From Saprospiraceae bacterium (GTDB lineage: Bacteria; Bacteroidota; Bacteroidia; Chitinophagales; Saprospiraceae): a stretch of DNA of 33,752 bases. The translations under genes and the position numbers were made by a program. Positions 16,517-25,013 of the stretch are shown here, piece after piece (the stretch's first letter is position 1; every line of letters begins with the position of its first letter). The notes below the pieces were generated by a model. The model saw only the letters and a list, made by a program, of their open reading frames with translations, had not been told where the DNA came from and ran no database searches. Location: NCBI GenBank assembly GCA_020630495.1, contig JAHDBH010000009.1:24870-58621 (forward strand), given 5' to 3'.

Positions 16517-17395
16517 ATGATTTATAGACCTGCAGATATCGAAGCCCACTGGGCACAGCTCAAGGAGTATGAAAGCAGTACAGGAACACTGGCCTATCTG
16601 GATATGGGAGAAGGGCATCCGATCTTTCTGATCCACGGTATACCGACCAATTCATGGCTCTATCGACTCATCATTCCGCATCTCACACAGGCGGGTCATC
16701 GAGTGATCGTACCAGACATGCTGGGATTTGGCAAGAGTGATAAGCCTGATATCCTGAGCAGCTATAGTCCCGTGATGCACTCCCAGAGATTGCTGGAGCT
16801 GAAACGACATCTGCAGATAGACCACTATGACCTGGTGGTACACGATGCAGGTGGACCATGGTCATACAATTTTGTCTTAGAGACACTCACTGACTTACAG
16901 CATATGGTCTTGCTCAATACGATCATGTATGCCGAGGGCTTCAATCCACCGATAAGACCGAAAAAAGACTCCCTCTTCTCCAAGATCCTAGGGGAGCTAT
17001 ACGACTCTCGCATCTTTGGTAAGATGATGGTCAATTCTACCTTGAGATCAGGTACTGATAAGCACAAGATGACGCGTCACGAAAAGCGCGGATACTGGCA
17101 CAGTATCCATCCAGGGAGTGACGCTCCTATCAGATACTTTTTTACGCACCTAGATCAGATGGAGCTGAGCGCCCAGCACTTCCGTGAGCGAGTGACAGGC
17201 AATGATGTACATATGTCCATCATATGGGGTAAGACAGATGGATTTTTGCTGGCCGATGAGCAAGTGCCACTTATACAGGAGCACTTTTCTGTACCTGCAG
17301 ACAGGACACACGTGCTAGAAGATACCTCACATTTTCTCACCGAGGAAGAGCCAGAGACGGTGGCATCACTCATCTTGCAGAGCATAGCTACGTAG
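16517..17395 (+). CDS. Asp-nucleophile alpha/beta hydrolase (haloalkane dehalogenase/epoxide hydrolase-like)
   Basis: The frame is open from 16316, but that extension runs antisense through the mfd start and has no family features, so I start at ATG 16517 (292 residues). The core is haloalkane-dehalogenase-like: oxyanion motif HGIPTNSWLYR (residues 40-50), nucleophile elbow VVHDAGGP with Asp110 as nucleophile, acid Asp231 (IIWGKTDGF) and His262 (DTSHFLTEEEP). True dehalogenases use HGNPTSS and HDWGGP, where the Asn and Trp hold the halide; here they are Ile42 and Ala111. Dehalogenation is therefore doubtful, and an epoxide hydrolase-like or other reaction with a covalent Asp intermediate is possible. 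The stop codon directly abuts the ATG of the GHMP kinase. No signal peptide is visible. Confidence 0.85.
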   Translation: MIYRPADIEAHWAQLKEYESSTGTLAYLDMGEGHPIFLIHGIPTNSWLYRLIIPHLTQAGHRVIVPDMLGFGKSDKPDILSSYSPVMHSQRLLELKRHLQIDHYDLVVHDAGGPWSYNFVLETLTDLQHMVLLNTIMYAEGFNPPIRPKKDSLFSKILGELYDSRIFGKMMVNSTLRSGTDKHKMTRHEKRGYWHSIHPGSDAPIRYFFTHLDQMELSAQHFRERVTGNDVHMSIIWGKTDGFLLADEQVPLIQEHFSVPADRTHVLEDTSHFLTEEEPETVASLILQSIAT

Positions 17396-18232
17396 ATGCT
17401 CTCCGAGAGATCCTATCCAGCCAAGGTGATCTTACTTGGTGAATACAGTGTGCTACTGGACGATAGAGCTATTGCTATGCCATTTCGTCAATTCAGCGCT
17501 CGATGGTCTCAGGATACAGATTCGCAAAGAGTCTTTGGGTCTCTTCTCCGCTCAAGACTCACAGATCTACTTGCCACGGGCATACTGGACGAGCGCATCT
17601 ATACCGATATCCAATCTGGATGGCATGTAGACTCTTCCATTCCTGTAGGCCAGGGCATGGGTAGCTCTGGAGCACTCTGCGCTGCACTCTATGACGTCTA
17701 TGCCGAGGAAGCTGACGACCTTCAGATCATACGAAAGGAACTCCAGATCCTAGAATCCGTCTATCACGGTACCAGCTCTGGAGTAGATCCACTGGTAAGC
17801 TATACAGATGCCCTACTGCAGTTTTTACCTGATGGGCAAGTATATTCAGGTCAGCTGGATCAGCTCCATGATATCTACCTATGGCCTAGTCATATCGAGC
17901 GATCATCTGCTGATCTGGTGGGCGCATTTGCACGTAAGTGCTCTGATCCATCCTGGCGCCAGCTCTATGATCATGACTATCTGCCTTGCCTGCGAGCACT
18001 AGAAGAGTCCATCCTGAGTGGCACCTCATCGGCGGACGACTGGGCGCTGTTTTCTCAGTGGCAACTCCAGCTGTTTCCAGAGATGATTCCCGAGCACGTG
18101 CAGGCTATATGGAAAGCTGGGCTGCGCTCAGGGCGCTACAGGATGAAGCTCTGCGGAGCTGGTGGAGGAGGATACTTCTTAGTACACAGCTCTCTACCAG
18201 ATGCACTCACAGAACTCATACCGCTGAGCTGA
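17396..18232 (+). CDS. GHMP kinase, GYDIA-type (mevalonate kinase-like)
   Basis: GHMP kinases phosphorylate small alcohols such as mevalonate, homoserine or galactose. The three motifs are present: PAKVILLGEYSVL at residues 8-20, the ATP-binding loop PVGQGMGSSGAL at 83-94, and KLCGAGGGGYF at 251-261. A segment YHGTSSGVDPLVSY precedes the middle of the protein, as in mevalonate-kinase relatives. The 278-residue length fits the compact GHMP group found across Bacteroidota (the GYDIA family), which is usually connected with the mevalonate route to isoprenoids. No other mevalonate gene is present in the window. The ATG directly follows the hydrolase stop and the TGA overlaps the sulfotransferase ATG by 1 nt, so the three proteins are coupled. 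The actual substrate is uncertain. Confidence 0.85.
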   Translation: MLSERSYPAKVILLGEYSVLLDDRAIAMPFRQFSARWSQDTDSQRVFGSLLRSRLTDLLATGILDERIYTDIQSGWHVDSSIPVGQGMGSSGALCAALYDVYAEEADDLQIIRKELQILESVYHGTSSGVDPLVSYTDALLQFLPDGQVYSGQLDQLHDIYLWPSHIERSSADLVGAFARKCSDPSWRQLYDHDYLPCLRALEESILSGTSSADDWALFSQWQLQLFPEMIPEHVQAIWKAGLRSGRYRMKLCGAGGGGYFLVHSSLPDALTELIPLS

Positions 18233-19284
18233 TGAGCAAGGCTAGACCGCTCGTACTGCCTTGCTTCGCTGCGTCGCCAAAGGTCTCATCAGCGATCTTA
18301 TATCCAAGAGGAGCAGTGACTAAGCACACGCTCCAGAGACATCTTACATCGCTCTGCTCGCGCATCTCAGCCCCACTGATCCATAGAGAAAAGATGACAA
18401 TGCTTAGCCTAGAAGCATCCGTAGCACCAGCCCAACAGCGCGTGTATATCCTGGGACACTGGCGCTCAGGGACTACCTGGCTTCACTATGCTCTGAGTCA
18501 GTCATCCGATGTCAGCTATATGGACTACTGGCAAGGGTTTTCGCCAGATGCTTGTCTGGTGCGCCATCCGCTGCGAGCCGTGATCCAGAAGCTCATGCCA
18601 TCCACGCGTCCTATGGATGATATGCAGATGCACCTCGATCTACCGCAGGAGGATGAGATGGCACTGCTTCACAGCACAGGCCGTGGAATCTATCGGTGTC
18701 ACTACCACCCTTCCAAGCTGCTACCATACTGGATAGAGGAATCAGAGCTCACAGCGCAAGAAGCTTGGTATCACTGCATGCAGACTCAGATGATCAAAGC
18801 ACAGATACGACGTCCCGGCACCACCTTCTTAAGTAAAAATCCAGCAAACCTACTGCGTATCCCTCTACTCCTTGAGCGAGATCCCTCAGCTAGATACATC
18901 TATATCGCTAGAGACTGGCAGGAAGTATATCTCAGCACATGTAGACTCTATGATCGTGTACTAGCCATGACAGCCATCACCCCATATGATCTGCCATGTC
19001 TCAGATCTCATATACGTCAGATCATGACAGACTATGAGATGCGCTGGCAAAAAATCAGATATGATATCAGTCCATCGTGTCTGTACAGCTGCCACTATGA
19101 TGATCTATGCGCTGATCCTCAGGGAATCATAGCTGATCTATGCTCATGGCTACGCATCCGCCCTCCTCTAGCACTCAGCTCTACCAGCACTACTCGGCGT
19201 GATTATAGCGCAGAGATTGCCTCATTGACTCCTGAGGAAAAGCACTTTCTAGACCAGCTCCATCAATATCGCCGACGGACATAG
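18232..19284 (+). CDS. PAPS-dependent sulfotransferase
   Basis: The protein starts at the ATG of a TGATG junction with the kinase gene (350 residues). An upstream in-frame extension to 17986 lies inside the kinase and is rejected. The 5'-phosphosulfate loop is VYILGHWRSGTTWLH (residues 71-85), with Arg78, Ser79, Gly80 and Thr81. The 3'-phosphate loop is YIYIARDWQEVYLSTCR, with Arg227 and Ser235. Both are typical of Sulfotransfer_3-like proteins. Such enzymes move sulfate from PAPS onto a hydroxyl or amine of a lipid, sugar or small metabolite. No signal peptide or obvious membrane segment is present. Its last 22 nt overlap the 3' end of the PD40 gene on the other strand. The acceptor is unknown, but may be the product of the two upstream enzymes. 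Confidence 0.85.
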   Translation: MSKARPLVLPCFAASPKVSSAILYPRGAVTKHTLQRHLTSLCSRISAPLIHREKMTMLSLEASVAPAQQRVYILGHWRSGTTWLHYALSQSSDVSYMDYWQGFSPDACLVRHPLRAVIQKLMPSTRPMDDMQMHLDLPQEDEMALLHSTGRGIYRCHYHPSKLLPYWIEESELTAQEAWYHCMQTQMIKAQIRRPGTTFLSKNPANLLRIPLLLERDPSARYIYIARDWQEVYLSTCRLYDRVLAMTAITPYDLPCLRSHIRQIMTDYEMRWQKIRYDISPSCLYSCHYDDLCADPQGIIADLCSWLRIRPPLALSSTSTTRRDYSAEIASLTPEEKHFLDQLHQYRRRT

Positions 19285-21620
19285 TCGTCAAGCTCTGGGT
19301 ATTGCTTACTTATTTTATTGGCTCGAGATTCGCTGAGCTCTGCACCGCCATAGAATCCTATGACCACGGCATCCGAGTAGCCTTGTTGTCTCAGCGCTCG
19401 TGCTTTTACTTCTGCGTCTTGGTAAGTCGTATAGATGCCCGTGTGATAGTGATATTCTTTGCCCTCCACTGTGATTACCAGATCACGGGCGGTCTGGAGG
19501 ATCGCATCCTTATAGAGCCCCGTGGTCGTGGCAAATCTCACTCGATAGTGAAGTGATGAATTATCCTCTTGCAGGATGTCGTAGCTGCTCGGCACCGTCA
19601 GCGCTGGCACATCCACTGCACGGACATAATATACAGGACCATCAGACACCTCTGCATGACTGATGCGTATCATGACATGACTATTAACCATCTGAGCATG
19701 CTTTTCTAGATCTATGGTAGGCTGCTCATACCCCATTGCAGGATACGCCGAACCATATCCCGCCACGTGCACTCTCTCTTCTGCTATACCAGCTGATGTA
19801 AGCTGTGTAGCTATCCTGATGGCAGGTCTAGTGCTGAAGTACAGATCAGTTTCTGGATCTAGGCCCTTTCGGGCAAATGCCTCTAACGTCACTTCCGCCA
19901 AGGAGTCATGCTGCATATAAGCTATCAGCTCAGTCACTACGGTGGAGTTCTCTAGATTAGCAAGGTCTTTCAGAGAGCGATAGTACAGTGGCGCTACATA
20001 ATACTCCTTTTTCTCAGGCGCAGAGGCAGAGGGCATATCCGTAGACATCTCCACAGATGATTGCTTGATGTCTGAGTTTGCTGCGATCTCATCCTTAGCT
20101 TCAGGCCTAGGACTCGGAATAGCATCTCCTGCTTGATCATTTACTGATGATGAAGGCTTCACTGTATTTTCGGCCCTTTCCTTATCGGCATCTAGGACAG
20201 GCTCATCATTTTCCCGTGGATCGGTAGTTGAATCATTCCGCGTGGCGGCTGTGGTAGCTAAGTCATCGACCTCATCCTCGTGCTTCTCAGTGGGAGCCAC
20301 TTGAGATGGCTCGGCCATCATAGATTGTAGTACTAGGTCTTCTGCTGAGAGACTATCAGTCTGAACTGCGGGACTAGACATATAGCTTTTCTCATTATCA
20401 TAGATGAGATACAGATCATAGCCACCAGCACCGCCTGGTCTGTTGCTAGAGACGCTGGCGTGAAAGTGCTGGCCTGCAGGCTTGTAAAAGATGTCATCTG
20501 AGGCGCTATTGATCGGTAGCGGCATTACCACAGGAGCGAGCCAGTTACCGGTTTGCTCATCTCTCTGCGCATGATAAATATCCATGCCACCTGGACCTGA
20601 CGTACGATCAGAGGAGAAGTATAAGCCATCACCATCTGTGGAGGCATAGCGCTCATCATAGGGACTATTCACGGTCGCACCAAGGTTGACAGCTGGGCTC
20701 CATCCCTCCGCACCCAGCACAGAATAGTACAGATCATATCCACCCTTGCCACCTCGTCTCTTAGAGCTGAAGATGATCTCGTCCTCATCTACAAAGTGTA
20801 AATCGGTGTCTCCCTGAGCGGGATCATATGGCAGATCCATTTCTTGCCTTGACGCTTCTATACTCCGACCTGTGCGATCCGTAGTCAGGAATACATCTGA
20901 AGACTCATAGCTTCTTCTCTCCAGTAGGAGCTCGTCATCTCTGACAGCAAGTACATACTCTGCGAGAGGACTATTCACTGACTTATCCAGCTTGGCAGGG
21001 CCAGACCATACGCGCCTCACTGCCGTCATTGCCAGCACATCATAGGTATCTGCCATACCCAGAAAGAACTCCATACCCGTCTCCAGTCCGTATCTATTGC
21101 TGGAGAAGTAAAGCATATCTGGTGTACCTGGCACGTGTAGGAGGGCTACGTCATCCGCTGAAGAATTGAAGCTATCGCCGGGACGGACTATGTGATAGCC
21201 ATCTCGACGTGCAAGTTGTAGATTGATGGCAGATAAGCAACGAGTGATTTGCTGTACGACTTGCTGATAGTCTTCTTCATCGAGCTTGCTAGCGCTGATA
21301 TATTTCTTGTAGCTCGCTACAGCACTGGAAAATTCATGCCGCTGATGTAGTGATTGTCCAAGCAAATAGTGATACCTACCAGACTGCTCCTCGAGCTGAG
21401 ATAACAGTGCTGCAGCCACAGATGGCTGATGAAGTGCGAGTCTACACTCTGCGTGCAGCAGTAGAGTTTTCTCACTAGATCTGAGCTGATGGATGATGCT
21501 CAGAGCCGTCTCAGGATCACCTTCTGCTAGTGCCTCCTCAGCATCTTGCAACTTCTGTGCTGATAGACCGCTCAGGAAACAGCTCATCAAGCAGGCGATT
21601 CCCAGCAGCCTGTAGATCAT
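19263..21620 (-). CDS. TPR/PD40/OmpA-like envelope protein with SPOR-like tail
   Basis: This 785-residue protein has a signal peptide (MIYRLLGIACLMSCFLSGLSAQ), then TPR-like helices at 25-135. At least four PD40 (WD40-like beta-propeller) blades follow: YFSSNRYG near 171, IIFSSKRRGGKGGYDLYY near 282, GLYFSSDRTSGPGGMDIYH near 332 and SSNRPGGAGGYDLYL near 391. Residues 410-535 are acidic, low-complexity and probably unstructured. Residues 550-655 look OmpA-like (GIAEERVHVAGYGSAYP), but the usual peptidoglycan-binding GHTD is absent (AFARKG). The end (about 690-760, TGIYTTYQDAEVKARALRQQG) resembles a SPOR domain. A role in the cell envelope or type IX secretion (PorE-like layout) is possible. 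It overlaps the E2 gene by 4 nt and the sulfotransferase gene, head to head at the 3' ends, by 22 nt. Confidence 0.82.
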   Translation of the reverse strand: MIYRLLGIACLMSCFLSGLSAQKLQDAEEALAEGDPETALSIIHQLRSSEKTLLLHAECRLALHQPSVAAALLSQLEEQSGRYHYLLGQSLHQRHEFSSAVASYKKYISASKLDEEDYQQVVQQITRCLSAINLQLARRDGYHIVRPGDSFNSSADDVALLHVPGTPDMLYFSSNRYGLETGMEFFLGMADTYDVLAMTAVRRVWSGPAKLDKSVNSPLAEYVLAVRDDELLLERRSYESSDVFLTTDRTGRSIEASRQEMDLPYDPAQGDTDLHFVDEDEIIFSSKRRGGKGGYDLYYSVLGAEGWSPAVNLGATVNSPYDERYASTDGDGLYFSSDRTSGPGGMDIYHAQRDEQTGNWLAPVVMPLPINSASDDIFYKPAGQHFHASVSSNRPGGAGGYDLYLIYDNEKSYMSSPAVQTDSLSAEDLVLQSMMAEPSQVAPTEKHEDEVDDLATTAATRNDSTTDPRENDEPVLDADKERAENTVKPSSSVNDQAGDAIPSPRPEAKDEIAANSDIKQSSVEMSTDMPSASAPEKKEYYVAPLYYRSLKDLANLENSTVVTELIAYMQHDSLAEVTLEAFARKGLDPETDLYFSTRPAIRIATQLTSAGIAEERVHVAGYGSAYPAMGYEQPTIDLEKHAQMVNSHVMIRISHAEVSDGPVYYVRAVDVPALTVPSSYDILQEDNSSLHYRVRFATTTGLYKDAILQTARDLVITVEGKEYHYHTGIYTTYQDAEVKARALRQQGYSDAVVIGFYGGAELSESRANKISKQYPELDDYVRRRY

Positions 21621-23005
21621 ATCTGTCGTTGAGGATCAAATTGCTCTAGATAATCGGCCACCCTACGCACAAAGCTTCCACCAAGGAATCCATCTACCAC
21701 GCGATGATCATAGGAGTGGCTGAGAAACATCATATGCCTGATAGCGATCACATCTCCCTCCTCGGTCTCTAGCACCGCAGGACGCTTCCTGATGGCACCC
21801 ATCGCAAGTATGGCTACCTGTGGCTGATTGATGATGGGAGTGCCCATCACATTGCCAAATGTGCCCACATTAGTCACTGTATATGTACCGCCTTGTATGT
21901 CCTCTGGCTTGAGCTTGTTAGCCCTAGCCCTGGATGCTAGATCATTCACAGCATGAGCCAGACCGTGGAGATTGAGGTGATCGGCATTCTTGATGACTGG
22001 CACGATGAGGTTTCCACTCGGTAGCGCCGTAGCCATACCTAGATTGATATAGTTTTTCTTGATGATCTTACCATCACGCATGGAGATATTGATCATAGGG
22101 AAGTCCTTGATCGCTTGTATCACCGCCTCCATCAGCAAAGGTGTAAACGTGAGTTTCTCTCCGTATTTTTTGAGGTATTCGTTTTTGTTGCTATTTCTCC
22201 ACTGGACGAGGTGAGTTACATCTGCCTCCACCATGCTAGTCACGTGAGGTGAGGTGCGCTTGCTGTCCACCATATGATCTGCGATCAGCTTACGCATACG
22301 ATCCATCTCTATGATTTCCTCGCCCGCACCTGCGGAGATCGCTGCAGGCGCAGCTGCAGTCTTCGCTGACTGTGTGGTGGACTGAGCATGCTTGAAGGCC
22401 GCTGGTGCTGATGCAGTTGCTGGCGCAGAGTTGGTACCGCGACTGCTGAGATACGCCATCAGATCTGCCTTGGTGACTCGATTGTTCAGTCCAGATCCAG
22501 GGATGCTCTCCAGTTCTTGGAGACTTACGTTTTCTTGCTGGGCTATAGTACGCACGAGAGGGCTATAAAAGCGTGAGCCATTAGCTTGTAGGGCGCTATT
22601 GCTAGGCAGAGGCTGAGCTTCCTCACTCGCTGCTGGACTTGAGGTCTTTACGGGTGCGGCAGAACTGGCCGCTGCTGCGACTGCTGGTGCTGGCTCTGCC
22701 TTGACAGGACTTGGAGAACTCGCTTCTGCTGGAGCGTCACTGCTCGTAGCACTAGCTGCTGCCTGGTCTGTCTCTATATAGGCTATGGTAGTGCCCACAG
22801 CCACTACTGCATCTTCGTCATAGAGGATTTCTCCTAGGACACCATCTACAGGAGAGGGTATTTCTGAGTCTACTTTATCAGTGGCTATCTCCAGGATCGT
22901 CTCATCCTCGCTTACCGCATCTCCTGGTTTTTTGAGCCATTTGAGTATGGTAGCTTCTATGATGGATTCGCCCATCTTGGGCATGATCAGATCTATTTTG
23001 GCCAT
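21617..23005 (-). CDS. 2-oxoacid dehydrogenase E2 subunit (dihydrolipoamide acyltransferase)
   Basis: E2 carries acyl groups on a swinging lipoyl arm and transfers them to CoA in pyruvate, 2-oxoglutarate or branched-chain oxoacid dehydrogenase complexes. The lipoyl domain covers residues 1-80, with lipoyl Lys44 (IATDKVDSE). An Ala/Pro/Ser-rich linker follows. A peripheral-subunit-binding domain sits near 153-190 (FYSPLVRTIAQQENVSLQEL, then NRVTKADLMAYL). After a second linker comes the catalytic domain, ending in SYDHRVVDG with His434 and Asp438. The sequence style (KMGESIIEATILKWLKKPGD) is closest to the branched-chain type, but the substrate is not decided by sequence. E1 and E3 are not in the window. 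Its start overlaps the cinA end by 13 nt. Confidence 0.93.
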   Translation of the reverse strand: MAKIDLIMPKMGESIIEATILKWLKKPGDAVSEDETILEIATDKVDSEIPSPVDGVLGEILYDEDAVVAVGTTIAYIETDQAAASATSSDAPAEASSPSPVKAEPAPAVAAAASSAAPVKTSSPAASEEAQPLPSNSALQANGSRFYSPLVRTIAQQENVSLQELESIPGSGLNNRVTKADLMAYLSSRGTNSAPATASAPAAFKHAQSTTQSAKTAAAPAAISAGAGEEIIEMDRMRKLIADHMVDSKRTSPHVTSMVEADVTHLVQWRNSNKNEYLKKYGEKLTFTPLLMEAVIQAIKDFPMINISMRDGKIIKKNYINLGMATALPSGNLIVPVIKNADHLNLHGLAHAVNDLASRARANKLKPEDIQGGTYTVTNVGTFGNVMGTPIINQPQVAILAMGAIRKRPAVLETEEGDVIAIRHMMFLSHSYDHRVVDGFLGGSFVRRVADYLEQFDPQRQI

Positions 23006-24234
23006 GATGATTTGTTGATTACGTAGAGTCGAAGTGCGTTGAGCGCAAAGGTACTGATGTACCGTATATTCACCATGCGATCTCTCTGCACCAGCACCTT
23101 GCGAGTATGGATATCTCCTTTACTACCCCAAGCCACCCAGAAGGTTCCCACGGGCTTCTCCACGGTACCACCCGTAGGTCCAGCTATGCCAGATACGGCA
23201 ATCGCCACATCAGCTTGCGTGACTTGAAGACTACCCGCTACCATCTCTCTCACTACCTGTTCACTCACAGCGCCGTGAGCTACCAGCGTCTGCTCTGAGA
23301 CGCCTATGACGCGAGATTTAAACTCATTAGCATAGCTGACAAATGAACCGTCATAGTATCGGCTGGAGCCAGAGTTGCTCGTAATCTGGTGCGCTATGTA
23401 ACCTCCTGTGCAGCTCTCACATAGTGTCAACTTGAGATCGCGCTCTACTAAGATGCGACCTAGGGCGGCAGCGATGTTCTCGTGCGACTCGCTGAATACA
23501 ATCTGTCCAAGGCGCTCGCGCAGGTCCTTTACGGCTTGATCATACTGCTCGTCAGGCTCTCTCCTGCTCTTGAGCTGCACACGCACATTTCCCGTGGAGG
23601 GCAGATATGCCATTGCACAGTGAGCTGGTAAGGCGTCCACCAGATCCGCGATTTTCTCAGCGATGGAAGTCTCTCCCATACCCGCTGTCATATACGTGTG
23701 CGTGGTAGTGGCCCCATCGACATGATCTATCAGGACGGTAGAGAGCTTGTCCTTGAGAAGATGCTTCATTTCATAGGGTACACCTGGTAGACTGATGACG
23801 GTAGCATCTCCGTGCCTTACGACCATACCGGGAGCTGTCCCCATATCATTCTGTACGAGATCCATTCCGTCTGGGAAGTGGCACTGATCCTTATGAGCCT
23901 CTGTGAGCCTGATCCCCCTTTGGGCGAAAGCCTCCCTGATCCTATCATACGTCGCTTGATCCCATACCAGTCCCACACCCAGCCATGTGGCAATGGCAGA
24001 CTTAGTGATATCATCCTTAGTAGGGCCTAGACCCCCTGTGGTGATGACGAGATCATAGTCTGACGATAGTTCATCTAGCCAGCGCAGGATATGCAGATCC
24101 TCGTCCTTGCACGTGATCGTGACGTCTAGCTCCAGACCGAGCTCTTGGAGGTAGTTGCCTATCCAGTGAGCATTAGTATTTACCGTGTAGCCGCTGAGTA
24201 GCTCGTCACCTATACATAGTAGCGCTAGCTTCAT
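22993..24234 (-). CDS. cinA: CinA family protein (competence/damage-inducible protein A)
   Basis: I use the ATG at 24234, giving MKLALLCIGDELLSGYTVNT, because it makes the common 4-nt ATGA overlap with birA and matches the usual CinA N-terminus. An upstream ATG adds only MGS. The 413-residue protein has the N-terminal MoCF-like domain (VITTGGLGPTKDDITK near residue 65; SLPGVPYEMKHLLKD near 150) and the C-terminal CinA domain (LTLCESCTGGYIAHQIT, GIAGPTGGTVEKPVGTFWVAW). CinA proteins act in pyridine-nucleotide recycling: the C-terminal domain is an NMN deamidase and the N-terminal part an ADP-ribose pyrophosphatase in studied members. All expected motifs are present. Confidence 0.94.
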   Translation of the reverse strand: MKLALLCIGDELLSGYTVNTNAHWIGNYLQELGLELDVTITCKDEDLHILRWLDELSSDYDLVITTGGLGPTKDDITKSAIATWLGVGLVWDQATYDRIREAFAQRGIRLTEAHKDQCHFPDGMDLVQNDMGTAPGMVVRHGDATVISLPGVPYEMKHLLKDKLSTVLIDHVDGATTTHTYMTAGMGETSIAEKIADLVDALPAHCAMAYLPSTGNVRVQLKSRREPDEQYDQAVKDLRERLGQIVFSESHENIAAALGRILVERDLKLTLCESCTGGYIAHQITSNSGSSRYYDGSFVSYANEFKSRVIGVSEQTLVAHGAVSEQVVREMVAGSLQVTQADVAIAVSGIAGPTGGTVEKPVGTFWVAWGSKGDIHTRKVLVQRDRMVNIRYISTFALNALRLYVINKSSWPK

Positions 24235-24980
24235 AGATCCCAAGTGATATGTCCGTAGTGGTAGTGATTGTCTTGATCGTCATGATGCAGTATCAGTCGT
24301 CCCTTGGCATCTACTTTCACGACCGTGGCATTGATGTCCTTGCCCTCATAGCTAAATGTTTGCTCCTCACCACGTTTATATAATAACTCGTTGTATTGCT
24401 CTTGTAAGTGCTCTGTATCGTGACTTATAGCATACAACATAGCTTCGAGTTCGTTTACGATCGCTGCGGATAATTGATCTACATCTATCATCTGGCTCTG
24501 CCCTGCTGTGACAAATCCTGCTCTATCTAGACCATCAGGCAGCTTACTCGGTGCCAGATTCACACCTACACCCACGATCGTATCAGTGATATGATGATCT
24601 CTGATGGAATTGTGCAGAAGGATACCCGCGACTTTCTTGTCTTGGAGATACAGATCATTAGGCCACTTGATGCGGAGATCTGGCAAGTCTACAAGTCGCT
24701 TGATAGCCCGTACGAGACTGATGCTCACCAGCAGATGTATGATAAATGGTGACTGAGTCGAGTGCCGTAGTCCAGGGAAATAAGCGCTTTGCTGGAGGGC
24801 CTTTCGGCCAAATGAGTGCCAACTACGATCCCCCTGCCCACGACCACGAGTCTGATGCTCAGCTCGAATGACTATGATGAAATCTGGTCGCTGAGACTGT
24901 ACATACTCTCGCAGTAGATCCTGCGTACTACTGGCGCTATCAAGGCTGTAGAAAACTTTATGACTAGGGTGGGCGTTCAT
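24231..24980 (-). CDS. birA: Biotin-[acetyl-CoA carboxylase] ligase BirA, without DNA-binding domain
   Basis: BirA activates biotin with ATP and attaches it to the carboxyl carrier protein of acetyl-CoA carboxylase. The start chosen is ATG at 24980 (249 residues); the codon just upstream is a TTG. Motifs: TRGRGQGDRSWHS (biotin and ATP loop, near residues 45-56), RIKWPNDLYL (near 103-112) and KKVAGILL (near 115-122), then VGVGVNLAP. There is no N-terminal helix-turn-helix, so it should be an enzyme only and not a biotin-operon repressor. It is divergent from rsfS, a common neighbourhood in Bacteroidota, and is the first gene of the birA-cinA-E2-PD40 set. Confidence 0.93.
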   Translation of the reverse strand: MNAHPSHKVFYSLDSASSTQDLLREYVQSQRPDFIIVIRAEHQTRGRGQGDRSWHSFGRKALQQSAYFPGLRHSTQSPFIIHLLVSISLVRAIKRLVDLPDLRIKWPNDLYLQDKKVAGILLHNSIRDHHITDTIVGVGVNLAPSKLPDGLDRAGFVTAGQSQMIDVDQLSAAIVNELEAMLYAISHDTEHLQEQYNELLYKRGEEQTFSYEGKDINATVVKVDAKGRLILHHDDQDNHYHYGHITWDL

Positions 24981-24987
24981 CAAAGCA

Positions 24988-24995
24988 CAAAGATG
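24988..24995 (-). promoter_or_regulatory. Candidate -7 element for birA
   Basis: Read on the reverse strand this is CATCTTTG, seven of eight matches to TAnnTTTG, ending 7 nt before the birA ATG. It is back to back with the element at 25006-25013 for rsfS. Confidence 0.3.
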
Positions 24996-25005
24996 GTTAT
25001 ATAGC

Positions 25006-25013
25006 TACCTTTG
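25006..25013 (+). promoter_or_regulatory. Exact Bacteroidota -7 element at the rsfS start
   Basis: TACCTTTG matches TAnnTTTG exactly. It overlaps the TTG at 25011 that begins the open frame, so if it is used, transcription starts near 25018 and that TTG cannot be the translation start. Confidence 0.4.

Noticed and set aside
17986-18231. 82-codon N-terminal extension of the sulfotransferase
   Set aside because: It lies inside the GHMP kinase in another frame and has an Arg/Trp-rich shadow composition; the TGATG junction gives a better start.
24981-24983. TTG start of birA one codon upstream
   Set aside because: The next codon is ATG and is the simpler start; the difference is one residue.
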